From positions 2,170,001 through 2,234,000 of the forward strand of contig NZ_CP019448.1 in the NCBI RefSeq assembly GCF_002951835.1: a stretch of DNA of 64,000 nucleotides, given 5' to 3'. This DNA is from Simonsiella muelleri ATCC 29453. Its GTDB lineage: Bacteria; Pseudomonadota; Gammaproteobacteria; Burkholderiales; Neisseriaceae. A program made the translations under genes and the position numbers. Below the pieces are notes generated by a model that was given only the letters and a program-made list of their open reading frames with translations, had not been told where the DNA came from and did no database searches. Shown piece by piece: positions 1-7,903 of this stretch. Numbering within the stretch: position 1 is the first letter of the stretch; each line of letters opens with the position of its first letter.

Positions 1-450
1 ATAATTAATTAAAATTTCTGTCTCAAAACGCAACGGATACAACGCAAAATTGTCATAATACAGCGGCTCAACCGCCTGAACTTCATCAAACGGCGTAATC
101 GTCATGGGGCGTTGGTCGGCGGTTTCAGGCTGCCAACCTTGCAAACTCGCGCAAATTCGGTGCAACATCTCGCCTGTGGCGATGTCCTCATGCGGCACGT
201 CAACCGCACCATAAAATTGTTTAGCTAAAATCACACTAAAACTTAAGCGTTTCTTTTTCATGCGTTTGTTGCCAGCCGTTTGGTTAATCGGCGCGTAGCC
301 GTCCAAACCCACGTATAACGCGTTGTCTATTGGCTGAATGTCGCGTTGCTCCAACAATTGCGCCAATTCTTGAATGGATTGAACCGTGTGAACATCAGGC
401 AAATCCGCCAGCCGCGCCTTGAGTAATGGCAAAACAGCAAATAAATTCAT
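1..450 (-). CDS. Mu gp37-like phage protein, tail terminator type (partial)
   Basis: I translated this reading frame by hand; it is open for 150 codons from an ATG at 450 and runs off the left edge of the window, so the C-terminus is missing. The protein starts MNLFAVLPLLKARLADLP. Its ATG overlaps the stop of the upstream gpG-like gene as ATGA, which indicates translational coupling. In Mu-like phages a gp37-type protein follows the gp36 and tail-completion genes and probably acts at the head-tail or tail-tube junction. The family call rests mainly on gene order and size, not on a recognised motif. Confidence 0.6.
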   Translation of the reverse strand, partial: MNLFAVLPLLKARLADLPDVHTVQSIQELAQLLEQRDIQPIDNALYVGLDGYAPINQTAGNKRMKKKRLSFSVILAKQFYGAVDVPHEDIATGEMLHRICASLQGWQPETADQRPMTITPFDEVQAVEPLYYDNFALYPLRFETEILINY

Positions 451-938
451 CAACTTTGCTCCCATTGTTCGCGTACAAAATCGTGCAATAAATCCACAAT
501 ATCCGCGCTATCTTGCGCCGACAGCCCAAACATCGGACGCGCCACCATGCGTTTTGTGCCAAATTGATGATGCGGCGCGTACACCACATTTGTCCCCACT
601 TGCGCCAAATTGGCTGTGGCATGGCGCGTCAAACTACGCAACAAACGCGATGAATCACGCATTAACCGTTCTTTAGAACGCGGTTTGAGTGCCGCAACAT
701 AGCGTTTTTTGTTGCGTTGGCGGTAAATCGGTTTGGCGTAAGCGCGTTGGGTACTGGGTGTCCAGTTTGCCCAACGTGAGCCATCGGGCGCGGTTTTGGT
801 TTCAAAGCGTTTACGCGTAGAGTTTTCCAGTAGCGTGGCAATACCGCGCATCAACGGACGCGTGTTTTTCAGGCTGCCTGAAAGCTGGCGCAACGCTTGT
901 CCGACGTTCCCTAAATCGTCAGAAGTGATTGTTAACAT
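450..938 (-). CDS. Phage virion morphogenesis protein (Mu gpG-like tail completion)
   Basis: The 162-residue basic protein (MLTITSDDLGNVGQALRQ) matches the phage virion morphogenesis family, to which Mu gpG and P2 gpS belong. These proteins act in head-tail completion. A central stretch rich in Arg, Lys and Tyr (RQRNKKRYVAALKPRSKERL) is typical. The ATG at 938 lies behind a GGAAAG ribosome site and overlaps the end of the gp36-like gene by about 20 bp. The gene is in the structural operon, and its first codons include a DUS read as SGSLK. The assignment is fairly secure from sequence character and order. Confidence 0.75.
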   Translation of the reverse strand: MLTITSDDLGNVGQALRQLSGSLKNTRPLMRGIATLLENSTRKRFETKTAPDGSRWANWTPSTQRAYAKPIYRQRNKKRYVAALKPRSKERLMRDSSRLLRSLTRHATANLAQVGTNVVYAPHHQFGTKRMVARPMFGLSAQDSADIVDLLHDFVREQWEQS

Positions 939-1362
939 CTTTCCAGTCCTTTAATTCATTCGGGATAACAGCCATGCCACCACTTGCCTTGACTTCTTCC
1001 ACGCCGTCTGCATCAAAACCCAAAATAGACGGATTTTTTATCAGCAACTTAAACCACGCTATCGCGTTGTCATAACGCTTTTGCACCACATCAGGAATGC
1101 CGTTTTCATACAAATACCAACGACATACATCGCACGTTTTAACCACCAACGCGTAAGGAACTGGCGCAAAAGGCTGCCTGAAACCTGCTGCTCGCAAATA
1201 GCCGTTGACTTCCGCTTCAGCATCGTTGAGGGCTTTTTGCAGCACGTCAGGTACGATTTCGCGCTTGGCGGTGCGGTCGGTTAAATTAACCAGCTCACGC
1301 TCGCCAAAGCGTTGGACTAAATCGGCTTGAGTAATCAGGCTGCCTGAAACCGCATTCATCAT
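919..1362 (-). CDS. Mu gp36-like protein (DUF1320 family, head-tail connector)
   Basis: The protein of about 147 residues contains LITQADLVQRFGERELVNLTDRT near its start, the usual opening of gp36/DUF1320 proteins of Mu-like phages. They probably form part of the head-tail adaptor. The ATG at 1362 abuts the capsid gene stop; a GTG at 1365 is also possible. The protein is nearly all helical with no membrane segment. It sits between the major capsid and gpG-like genes, as in other Mu-like phages. A DUS near the N-terminus is read as SGSL. Confidence 0.75.
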   Translation of the reverse strand: MMNAVSGSLITQADLVQRFGERELVNLTDRTAKREIVPDVLQKALNDAEAEVNGYLRAAGFRQPFAPVPYALVVKTCDVCRWYLYENGIPDVVQKRYDNAIAWFKLLIKNPSILGFDADGVEEVKASGGMAVIPNELKDWKDVNNHF

Positions 1363-2363
1363 CACACCGTCAAAATACGAATCAAATCAGGACGCAACGC
1401 AATCGGCAACGGATTAGACTGGCTACGCAAACTCACACCTAAATCATGGTTACCGCCCAATTTGTCCATCGTTGAGTAATAAGGCAAAGCTTTAGTATTG
1501 ACAGCCGCCGCCATGTCCGCAGGCGCGAAATATTCCAGATACAATTTTTTGCCCACAGGAATCAAAATCGCCTGATTGGTGGCAATTTTCGCGCCTTTGC
1601 TACCAAAATTCCCTGTGTATTCAATGAATTTAACGCCATTGTGTTCAAATTCAATCGGATTAATGCCGTTGCTCTCGCGATACACCGCACCATCACGAAA
1701 GCGCGTGTACAACGGTTCAATGCTTTTGTGATACTTGAGTTCAGTTAAAAATTTTGAACCACACAAAGCCACAAACCCCGTAACCGCCGCTCCTTTGAAT
1801 CCTTGACGCAATTCCGATAGCATGGTGTCCATTTTTAAGCCCACTTTCGTGTCATCTTTGCTCAAGTCAAAAGAGATTTCAGCAGGACGCTTCAAGCCAA
1901 ATTTGTCATATAAATCATGAATAACCGTGCCATCTTTGTCTAAAATTTTGCCTTGCAACGCGCCCAGCATTAAATGCTCACGTGTCATTTCTAATTTCAA
2001 TTTGGCATTGTTTTGGTATTCGGTGATGACGTTTTTAAAATTGGTTAATTCGTTGCCGCCAAACTCGCGAACATCTTGATAATCTTCTGCTAAGATGTTG
2101 TCCGTTACCGTCAAATGCGTGGCTTCAAAATATTCGGCTTTTCGTTGAGACGCGTCGGTTGCCTCGCCGCCCAATTTGCCACGTGCCGAATTTTTAACAA
2201 TAGACAAACCGCTTTCTTTGTATTCAATCATCGCCACTTTTTTCGTGCCGTAGTACGGCTCAAAAATCCCCAATTCGCGAATTTGCGTAGGAGTCGGCTC
2301 AATTTGATTGATGGCTGCGGTTAAATTTTGGGTGCTAAATGCACTGTTATGGGTTACACTCAT
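1362..2363 (-). CDS. Phage major capsid protein (lambda gpE type)
   Basis: The 333-residue protein has the character of the lambda gpE major capsid family: the opening segment PTQIRELGIFEPYYGTKKVA, a central AVTGFVALCGSKFLTEL, and a C-terminal ALRPDLIRILTV. It would form the icosahedral shell. The ATG at 2363 follows a strong AAAGGA site. Upstream, between this gene and the decoration gene, lies a 163-bp repeat element. Mu itself uses a different head protein (gpT), so the head module here is of the E/D type with a separate protease/scaffold gene. Confidence 0.85.
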   Translation of the reverse strand: MSVTHNSAFSTQNLTAAINQIEPTPTQIRELGIFEPYYGTKKVAMIEYKESGLSIVKNSARGKLGGEATDASQRKAEYFEATHLTVTDNILAEDYQDVREFGGNELTNFKNVITEYQNNAKLKLEMTREHLMLGALQGKILDKDGTVIHDLYDKFGLKRPAEISFDLSKDDTKVGLKMDTMLSELRQGFKGAAVTGFVALCGSKFLTELKYHKSIEPLYTRFRDGAVYRESNGINPIEFEHNGVKFIEYTGNFGSKGAKIATNQAILIPVGKKLYLEYFAPADMAAAVNTKALPYYSTMDKLGGNHDLGVSLRSQSNPLPIALRPDLIRILTV

Positions 2364-2386
2364 TGTATTGATTTCCTTTGAAATTA

Positions 2387-2549
2387 AGAACCTGTATTCA
2401 TAGCCAACGTGAAATGGATTTTTGTTCCAGTTGGTACGACTGTCAGGCGAATTTCATGCTAATAGCGTTCCTATTAGCGTGAAATTCAACGCAACAGGCG
2501 TGCTAAATGGCGCAAAAAGACATCGCGCTTGGCTGTGAATGCAGGTTCT
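2387..2549. repeat. 163-bp AGAACCTG-ended repeat element inserted in the capsid operon
   Basis: The element starts AGAACCTGTATTCATAGCCA at 2387 and ends with the inverted counterpart of AGAACCTGCATTCACAGCCA at 2549, giving terminal inverted repeats of about 21 bp. An internal hairpin surrounds TTTCATGCTAATAGCG (about 2452-2486). Related copies or ends are at 43146, 47543, 54394 and 59481. The element lies between the decoration and capsid genes, and its edge supplies the TAG stop of the decoration gene. It is small and non-coding, so a MITE-like nature is inferred. Confidence 0.75.
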
Positions 2550-2910
2550 AAGGTCTTGGCGTGCCACGATACATCACGCCGTAGTTATCGCCAGCTTTTT
2601 GCAAAGCCTCAAGCGCATCGTGATTGCCAACAGACATCACATTGCCCTCTACGTCAGAGTGCGCCTCAACAGCAAAGGCTGCCTGAATCTCACTCATCGG
2701 CGTATATGCCAAATTGATGATGCAATTGTGCGGTTGAATTTGTACCGTGCCATTACGCTCATCAGTCAGCGCAACCAATTTTTGACCACGCAACGGATAA
2801 TCCACCAGTTGACCAGCTTTTAAACCTGTTGTGGCTGGTACTTCAATTCGCGTGATAGATGAGACTTCCGCAATCAAAATATCACTGACTTTCAAACCTA
2901 AAACTTCCAT
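2548..2910 (-). CDS. Head decoration protein (lambda gpD type)
   Basis: The 120-residue protein contains EVPATTGLKAGQLVDYPL near residues 24-41 and AHSDVEGNVMSVGN further on, consistent with the lambda gpD-like head decoration family that cements the capsid surface. It starts at an ATG at 2910 behind AAAGGG. It lies between the protease/scaffold and capsid genes, the lambda order C-(Nu3)-D-E. The last codons read CCT TAG AAC, where TAGAACC belongs to the inserted repeat, so the native C-terminus may have been altered by that insertion. Confidence 0.75.
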   Translation of the reverse strand: MEVLGLKVSDILIAEVSSITRIEVPATTGLKAGQLVDYPLRGQKLVALTDERNGTVQIQPHNCIINLAYTPMSEIQAAFAVEAHSDVEGNVMSVGNHDALEALQKAGDNYGVMYRGTPRP

Positions 2911-2941
2911 GTTTAAACCCTTTTTAAATTCACATTAAAAA

Positions 2942-3877
2942 TCAAACCATCGGATAACCGCCCAAAGCTGTGGGTTTGGTTTCGGCGGATAACTTCAGGC
3001 TGCCTGAAGAGTCGGGTTGATGCTTGTCTGCGGTCAAAGATTCGGGCAATGACGGCTTAGTGGACGGTGCAGTCAATTTCAAATCGCCCACCAACGCATC
3101 CAGTGCTGCATCATCATTCAACGACAACAACACGTTGTACGTCTGCTTGGTAATGCCAGCAAAACCATGCTCGGCTGCCTGAAAACCAGCCGCTGATAAT
3201 TTTTTATCGACTTGGTTTTTCTTGAGAACTTTGGCTAATTCGGCTTTGGTTTCCGCCAATTCTTTTTTCAAATCATCAAATTGTTTTTGTTCTTCGGGAG
3301 TCATGTTGGGTGCATCCTTTGTTTGAGTAGGAGGATTTTTGGAATCAGATAAATGCAAATTAGGCGAAAATTCCGTGCCGTCCGACAACATCAAGGCAGA
3401 CGTATAGGCATCTGCACCCACCGCCACAAACGACACTTCACGCACCATGCAATCACGCAACACCACAATTGGCGTGGCAAGAGTTTGTCCGTTGACGACA
3501 ATTTCGCCTGACGTGATTTTTTCTTGTCGGGCGGATTGGATTCGGGCGGACATTTCCCATGGATAGCCTTCGCTGGCGGTTTGTGCGACATGGTTGCCAT
3601 GTTCGGTTGACAATAAGGTTCCTGTGATGTGCAAGCCCGATGTCCCTAAATTAAGGCTTGCCACACCTGTTTTGCGGTCGGAGTCGTGTTCCAATAGGAC
3701 ACCGATTGGGTTACGGTATTGGATATTGGACAAGTCCACCACATAACGCTCGCCATATTTGCTAAAAGGCTGTCCTGAATGCGCTACGCCTGTGAATTGG
3801 CGTGGCTTTTCGGTTGATGACGGCTCCGCGAATGTGGCGGATTCGGGTACGGATAATTGCAGTTGGACAATTGCCAT
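2942..3877 (-). CDS. Phage prohead protease/scaffold protein
   Basis: From the ATG at 3877 the product is 311 residues (MAIVQLQLSVPES); an in-frame ATG at 3919 would add 14. The N-terminal half has FTGVAHSGQPFSKYGERYVVDLSNI, a conserved VLLEHD motif and REVSFVAVGADAYTSA, the pattern of Mu gpI and related prohead proteases in which His and Ser are catalytic. The second half (about residues 190-230) is a charged coiled coil (EEQKQFDDLKKELAETKAEL), as expected for a fused scaffold. It would direct capsid assembly and then cleave the scaffold. It is the first gene after a terminator at 3988-4031. Confidence 0.75.
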   Translation of the reverse strand: MAIVQLQLSVPESATFAEPSSTEKPRQFTGVAHSGQPFSKYGERYVVDLSNIQYRNPIGVLLEHDSDRKTGVASLNLGTSGLHITGTLLSTEHGNHVAQTASEGYPWEMSARIQSARQEKITSGEIVVNGQTLATPIVVLRDCMVREVSFVAVGADAYTSALMLSDGTEFSPNLHLSDSKNPPTQTKDAPNMTPEEQKQFDDLKKELAETKAELAKVLKKNQVDKKLSAAGFQAAEHGFAGITKQTYNVLLSLNDDAALDALVGDLKLTAPSTKPSLPESLTADKHQPDSSGSLKLSAETKPTALGGYPMV

Positions 3878-3987
3878 AAAATGACTTTCTGATTGAAATG
3901 AAATAGTTGAAGTCATCATTTAATCACAGCCAAGTCAAATAGTTTTCTTGATTGATTTCAAACAGGCAGCCTGAAAACAAATAGACA

Positions 3988-4031
3988 CAAAAAAACCGCC
4001 CAAAATCGCATTTTTGACACGATGGGCGGTG
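3988..4031 (-). terminator. Rho-independent terminator upstream of the protease gene
   Basis: On the minus strand an inverted repeat CCGCCCATCG / CGATTTTGGGCGG is followed by a run of seven T. It would end transcripts arriving from the MuF and 122-residue genes, so the protease/capsid genes probably have their own promoter. The 410-bp gap 3920-4329 otherwise holds one DUS at each side and a possible 19-codon plus-strand ORF, and I see no other gene in it. Confidence 0.7.
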
Positions 4032-4329
4032 TGAGGATTTGTCAAACATCACAGCACCCCTGTTTAAAACCTGTTTAAAATCGCTTCAGATTTTGACGAA
4101 TGGGGGAAGTGGTTGTTTGGTTGTTTTAAATTTCAATCGCGCTAAATTGCGCTAAAAACGCGATAAGTGATTTGGGTAGGTTTGGATATGAAAAAGTTTT
4201 TAGATGCGCTCAAACGCTTTAAAAAGTGCTTTAACGGCGATTTTTGAAATAGACAAACAAAATCCCACTTGAATTTCATGTTTCAAGTGGGAGTTTTGGG
4301 GTTCAGGCTGCCTGAAAATCAGTTGGTGG

Positions 4330-4698
4330 TTAATAACACTTTCTTAACTTAAAAGGAGGTGGGTCTTCAGCTAAAAGTTGCTTATCCTTTTCTCTTTGCT
4401 CTTTTTGTGCTTGAGCAGTATATGGATACAACACCATCGGCACATCAAATCCAGCCTGTTCCAATACCGTAACCATTTCATCAATATAATTCAATGGGTC
4501 ATGTATAACAGCACGGCAAGGACGTGGATATGCACCTTCCCATTCTTCTTGAATAGCTAATTCAATGGCATCTTGTAATTGTTTAACGGCATTTTTATCG
4601 CCTTGTAATGCGCCATTACCATCATCTCCACCACAAAACCAAGTAATCTGACCAATTGCTTGATTTTTTCGGGACAAAATAAATGTAAAATTGTTCAT
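4330..4698 (-). CDS. Unrecognised small protein, candidate immunity partner of the MuF protein
   Basis: This 122-residue acidic protein (MNNFTFILSRKNQAIGQI) has no family I recognise. Features are a glycine/aspartate-rich GGDDGNGALQGDK segment and a C-terminal charged tail. Its ATG overlaps the stop of the MuF-type gene as ATGA, so the two are co-translated. A terminator follows at 3988-4031, isolating the pair from the capsid genes. Small acidic proteins immediately 3' of a toxin-bearing MuF gene are often immunity proteins, but that role is inferred from position only. Confidence 0.6.
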   Translation of the reverse strand: MNNFTFILSRKNQAIGQITWFCGGDDGNGALQGDKNAVKQLQDAIELAIQEEWEGAYPRPCRAVIHDPLNYIDEMVTVLEQAGFDVPMVLYPYTAQAQKEQREKDKQLLAEDPPPFKLRKCY

Positions 4699-6404
4699 GG
4701 TTTAAATCTCACCAATAAAGCTAAACCAAAATACAAAAAATCGGGTTTACGCTCAATTTCCTTAAAATCTTTGATATTACCACCCAATAACGCCTGAAAA
4801 GTCATGGTCAGCATTTCCAATGCTTGTGGGTCTTTGCGACTTTTGTTGTACATTTTACCATAATATTCATTGGGAAAATCATCGCGCAAACCTCTTTCAT
4901 CATCATCATACCAATCTTTTCCAATCATTTCATTGAGTTTTTGAATTTTGTCTTTGGTCGTCCGCTCTTTAAATAATCGGTCAAAATAGGTTTCCAATTC
5001 GGGCATCACTTCTTGTAAACGATGCCCAAATTCGTGTAAATGTGTAATCAGGCGGTATTTACGCGATATTTTTGGGGCAACATTCGCTAAAATCAAACTA
5101 TCCCCATCTTGCACCATATTTTCTTTAAAAGCGCGTTTAAATGATTGATAATCAAGAGAACTAGTATTTTTAAACCAATCAAAATCGCGTTGAGATTTCA
5201 ATATTGGTTTGACATGAAAAGCCCGTAAATTATCTGTTTCCAACACAATTGCACCCACTTCATTGGATTTTTCCACCCACGATTTTGGATAGGTTTTTAT
5301 CACTTCAATAAATTCTTGCAAAATGGCTTCATCGTGCCCTTTAACACGCACTTCGCCACCCAGCTCCACACCTTCACGCCGCATGATTTCTATAATACCC
5401 TCGTGCGGTTTACCCTGCCTAATTGCCTCATTCATGACAGCAATATGGGTTTCGTAAAGCAATCTGCCCTCATTAATCAAATTGGCACTGCTGGCAAACA
5501 CACCACCTTCAGTTAATTCAAGGGGCTGTCTTCTTCTTTTTAAATAAGTAATTAAAGTATCAGCCAATTCACGGATAAAACCCTTGCCATGCCTTTGCTC
5601 GGCGAGTGTTTGCACATCTGCCAAACGTGCAGCATGATTGTGTGCAAAAGTCGGCGTAACATCAAACGGAATTTTGACGGTTTGACCTGTGCGCGGATTG
5701 GTAAAATCCACCCACTGAATATCGTCCGTGCCATCATCAAGCACACCGTTTTGGGCATTGATTTTTTGCTGTTCGGTAAAACGTTCAGGCTGCCTGTTGA
5801 TGTCTTCATTGCGTTCGCGTAGGGCTTGCTTTTTGGTTAATTGGCGCACCGTGCATTGACAACCGTAGCCATTGGGCGGAAAAATGCTCTGCCAAATCGG
5901 GTCGTCTGCTGCCCAAATTTTGCCGTAGTAAGTCATGTGGGACTGGCGTTTATGCTCGGCGGTGCTGGCAATGTATTTTAGGTATGGGAACATCTGTTTG
6001 TCTTCCTGAATCCGCGCCCATTGCCCTGCTGCGTAAGCCGTTGCTAAATTGGTCTGAAAAATCACGCGCAAACGCCGCGTACTGCCCAGCTGCACCGTTT
6101 TGGCGACACCGTCCACAGGGTCAAGCATCACTTGCTCGCCCCACCAGCCTTTTGCCATCAAATACGGCTTCAAACGGTTTTTGAAATCTCTAAAATCCGT
6201 GCCGTTTTCCAATGCCGATACCACTGCTGACTTGGTTTCTGCCAACAAATCCATGTCCATCATCTTGGCAACCGTAAAACCCACCGAATGCTCATACAAC
6301 CACACATCGTAGTGGCTGAAACTGGGCAACAACGTTTTGTTTTGCAGATGTTCAAATGCCGCACGGTCTAGCAAACTACTAAAGTGAATCAATGGTTTAG
6401 TCAT
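4695..6404 (-). CDS. Phage head morphogenesis protein (Mu gpF/MuF) with C-terminal HEXXH metallopeptidase-like domain
   Basis: The ATG at 6404 overlaps the portal stop as ATGA and gives 569 residues; an upstream in-frame start at 6458 lies inside the portal gene. The N-terminal half is a MuF/SPP1 gp7 head protein, with FQTNLATAYAAGQWAR, HMTYYGKIWAADDPIW and the conserved NGYGCQCTVRQL. MuF proteins are minor capsid components. Beyond about residue 270 the family similarity ends, and a new region carries LITHLHEFGHRL at about 453-464, a canonical HEXXH zinc-peptidase motif (457-461). MuF proteins with C-terminal toxin domains are a known polymorphic toxin class. Toxin activity here is inferred. 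Confidence 0.8.
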   Translation of the reverse strand: MTKPLIHFSSLLDRAAFEHLQNKTLLPSFSHYDVWLYEHSVGFTVAKMMDMDLLAETKSAVVSALENGTDFRDFKNRLKPYLMAKGWWGEQVMLDPVDGVAKTVQLGSTRRLRVIFQTNLATAYAAGQWARIQEDKQMFPYLKYIASTAEHKRQSHMTYYGKIWAADDPIWQSIFPPNGYGCQCTVRQLTKKQALRERNEDINRQPERFTEQQKINAQNGVLDDGTDDIQWVDFTNPRTGQTVKIPFDVTPTFAHNHAARLADVQTLAEQRHGKGFIRELADTLITYLKRRRQPLELTEGGVFASSANLINEGRLLYETHIAVMNEAIRQGKPHEGIIEIMRREGVELGGEVRVKGHDEAILQEFIEVIKTYPKSWVEKSNEVGAIVLETDNLRAFHVKPILKSQRDFDWFKNTSSLDYQSFKRAFKENMVQDGDSLILANVAPKISRKYRLITHLHEFGHRLQEVMPELETYFDRLFKERTTKDKIQKLNEMIGKDWYDDDERGLRDDFPNEYYGKMYNKSRKDPQALEMLTMTFQALLGGNIKDFKEIERKPDFLYFGLALLVRFKP

Positions 6405-7846
6405 TGCGAACCTTTCAGGCTGCCTGCGCCGTCCAACCATGCTTGTGAATTTTGCCAAACCAATTTGTCAATCAAGATTTGGTCGCCTACCGACAAATCC
6501 AAATTATTTAATTTCTCATTGAATTCATTGAAATTTTCTGAACTGGCAAGCGCGGATAAAATCGCGTGGATTTTCGGTTGCATAATTTGTTGGTCGGCGG
6601 ATAATTGGCTTTCAGGCTGCTTGAAATCATTTTGATTACCCGACAAATTCAACGATAAAGTTGTATCAGCTTTTACACTATCTTGATTTTGCTTGATTTT
6701 AAAATGCTCGGGTTCAAAGCCTAAAATATCCGTGTAATACTGCTCGGTCAATTCCAAATTGCCACTTTCCAAGTATTTTTTATCACGCTCGGCGCGGTTG
6801 GTGTCGGGTTTGATTTCGGTTTCGTATTCAAACCACAATGCGCCTTTCACTTTAATCGGTTGATGATAAACGGCATTCAAATCCATCAACGCATCAACAA
6901 CCTTTTGTACAGCGTCCGCCAACAACAGCAAATACGCACCAATGCGATTTTTCTCACTTTCGCTTTCCACCTGTTGCGCGGAGCGACTGCCTGTTTGCAG
7001 CTCGCTGGTTTTGACGCGTCCCAAAATGGATTTCTGAATCCGCGCATTTGCCATTTGTTCCAGCTGCCTGAAAAACGCGCCGTCCGCCGTGTTTTGCAGC
7101 AACTTCATCTCTTCTTCAATGCCAATGGCTGCTGCACCACCATTTTTGACGGTGTGGGTTTTACGCGCGGCTTCGTTTTTGTCGCCATCGGTTTTGGTGA
7201 TGAGCATGGGCTGGGCGTAGCGTTGTGCAAATTGGTAAGCGTAACGCCAGCCTTCTTTGCGTAACATCACGGCTGGGTAAATCCGCACCATAGCCATTTC
7301 GCCAGCTGGATTTTTGGACGTGGCTTTATTGTTTAAAAACAAATGAGTATAAGTAGTTTCGGTTTCTTCTTCGCCGTTTTGACCGTTGTAGATGAGTTTG
7401 CCGAATTTGGGTGTGTATTTGTCCAATTCATCATGACGGCTAATCACTTGTTTTAATGAGATAAAACCGTCCTCATCTTGCGCATAAACCAAACGCGCCA
7501 CCGCATAACCGCACAATTTCGCCACCACCACCTGCTCGGCAATGCTAGGCAAATTGCGCCGCACGCACTGATAAAGTTTGTCCATTTGTGTGTCATCGGT
7601 TTCTGCACCAAACAAACGCCAGTTGCTTGAAAGCAAAGCAGAAACAATGTCTTCACGACACGAATCCACTTCATCGTCCGACATCACAGCTGAATAAACC
7701 TGTTGGCGCGACAAACCCAATAAATTCAATAACTCATCTGTACCACTGCTTGAAAAGGCATTGAGCGCGTAAGCGGTGTCTTGAACAAGCTGCTCCATCT
7801 GAATCGCTTGAATGGGCTGTTTGTGTTTTTTGTCTTTTTTAGCCAT
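6401..7846 (-). CDS. Phage portal protein (Mu gp29-like, DUF935)
   Basis: The 481-residue protein belongs to the Mu gp29/DUF935 portal family, seen in segments such as QQVYSAVMSDDEVDSCREDI and VVAKLCGYAVARLVYAQDED. The portal dodecamer forms the DNA entry pore at one capsid vertex. It starts at an ATG at 7846 and lies downstream of the terminase gene, as in Mu (gp28, gp29, gp30). Its stop overlaps the MuF start. The C-terminal third (residues 370-481) is polar and more variable. Two DUS-like sequences lie inside the coding region. Confidence 0.85.
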   Translation of the reverse strand: MAKKDKKHKQPIQAIQMEQLVQDTAYALNAFSSSGTDELLNLLGLSRQQVYSAVMSDDEVDSCREDIVSALLSSNWRLFGAETDDTQMDKLYQCVRRNLPSIAEQVVVAKLCGYAVARLVYAQDEDGFISLKQVISRHDELDKYTPKFGKLIYNGQNGEEETETTYTHLFLNNKATSKNPAGEMAMVRIYPAVMLRKEGWRYAYQFAQRYAQPMLITKTDGDKNEAARKTHTVKNGGAAAIGIEEEMKLLQNTADGAFFRQLEQMANARIQKSILGRVKTSELQTGSRSAQQVESESEKNRIGAYLLLLADAVQKVVDALMDLNAVYHQPIKVKGALWFEYETEIKPDTNRAERDKKYLESGNLELTEQYYTDILGFEPEHFKIKQNQDSVKADTTLSLNLSGNQNDFKQPESQLSADQQIMQPKIHAILSALASSENFNEFNEKLNNLDLSVGDQILIDKLVWQNSQAWLDGAGSLKGSQ

Positions 7847-7903
7847 TTTAAACTCGTTTTAAATGAGGTTTAAACGTTTCAGGCTGCCTGAAACCGCTTA
7901 AAA

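Noticed and set aside
4188..4247. Plus-strand 19-codon frame starting MKKFLDALKRFKKCF
   Set aside because: Too short to support, no conserved context; may be chance in an AT-rich gap.
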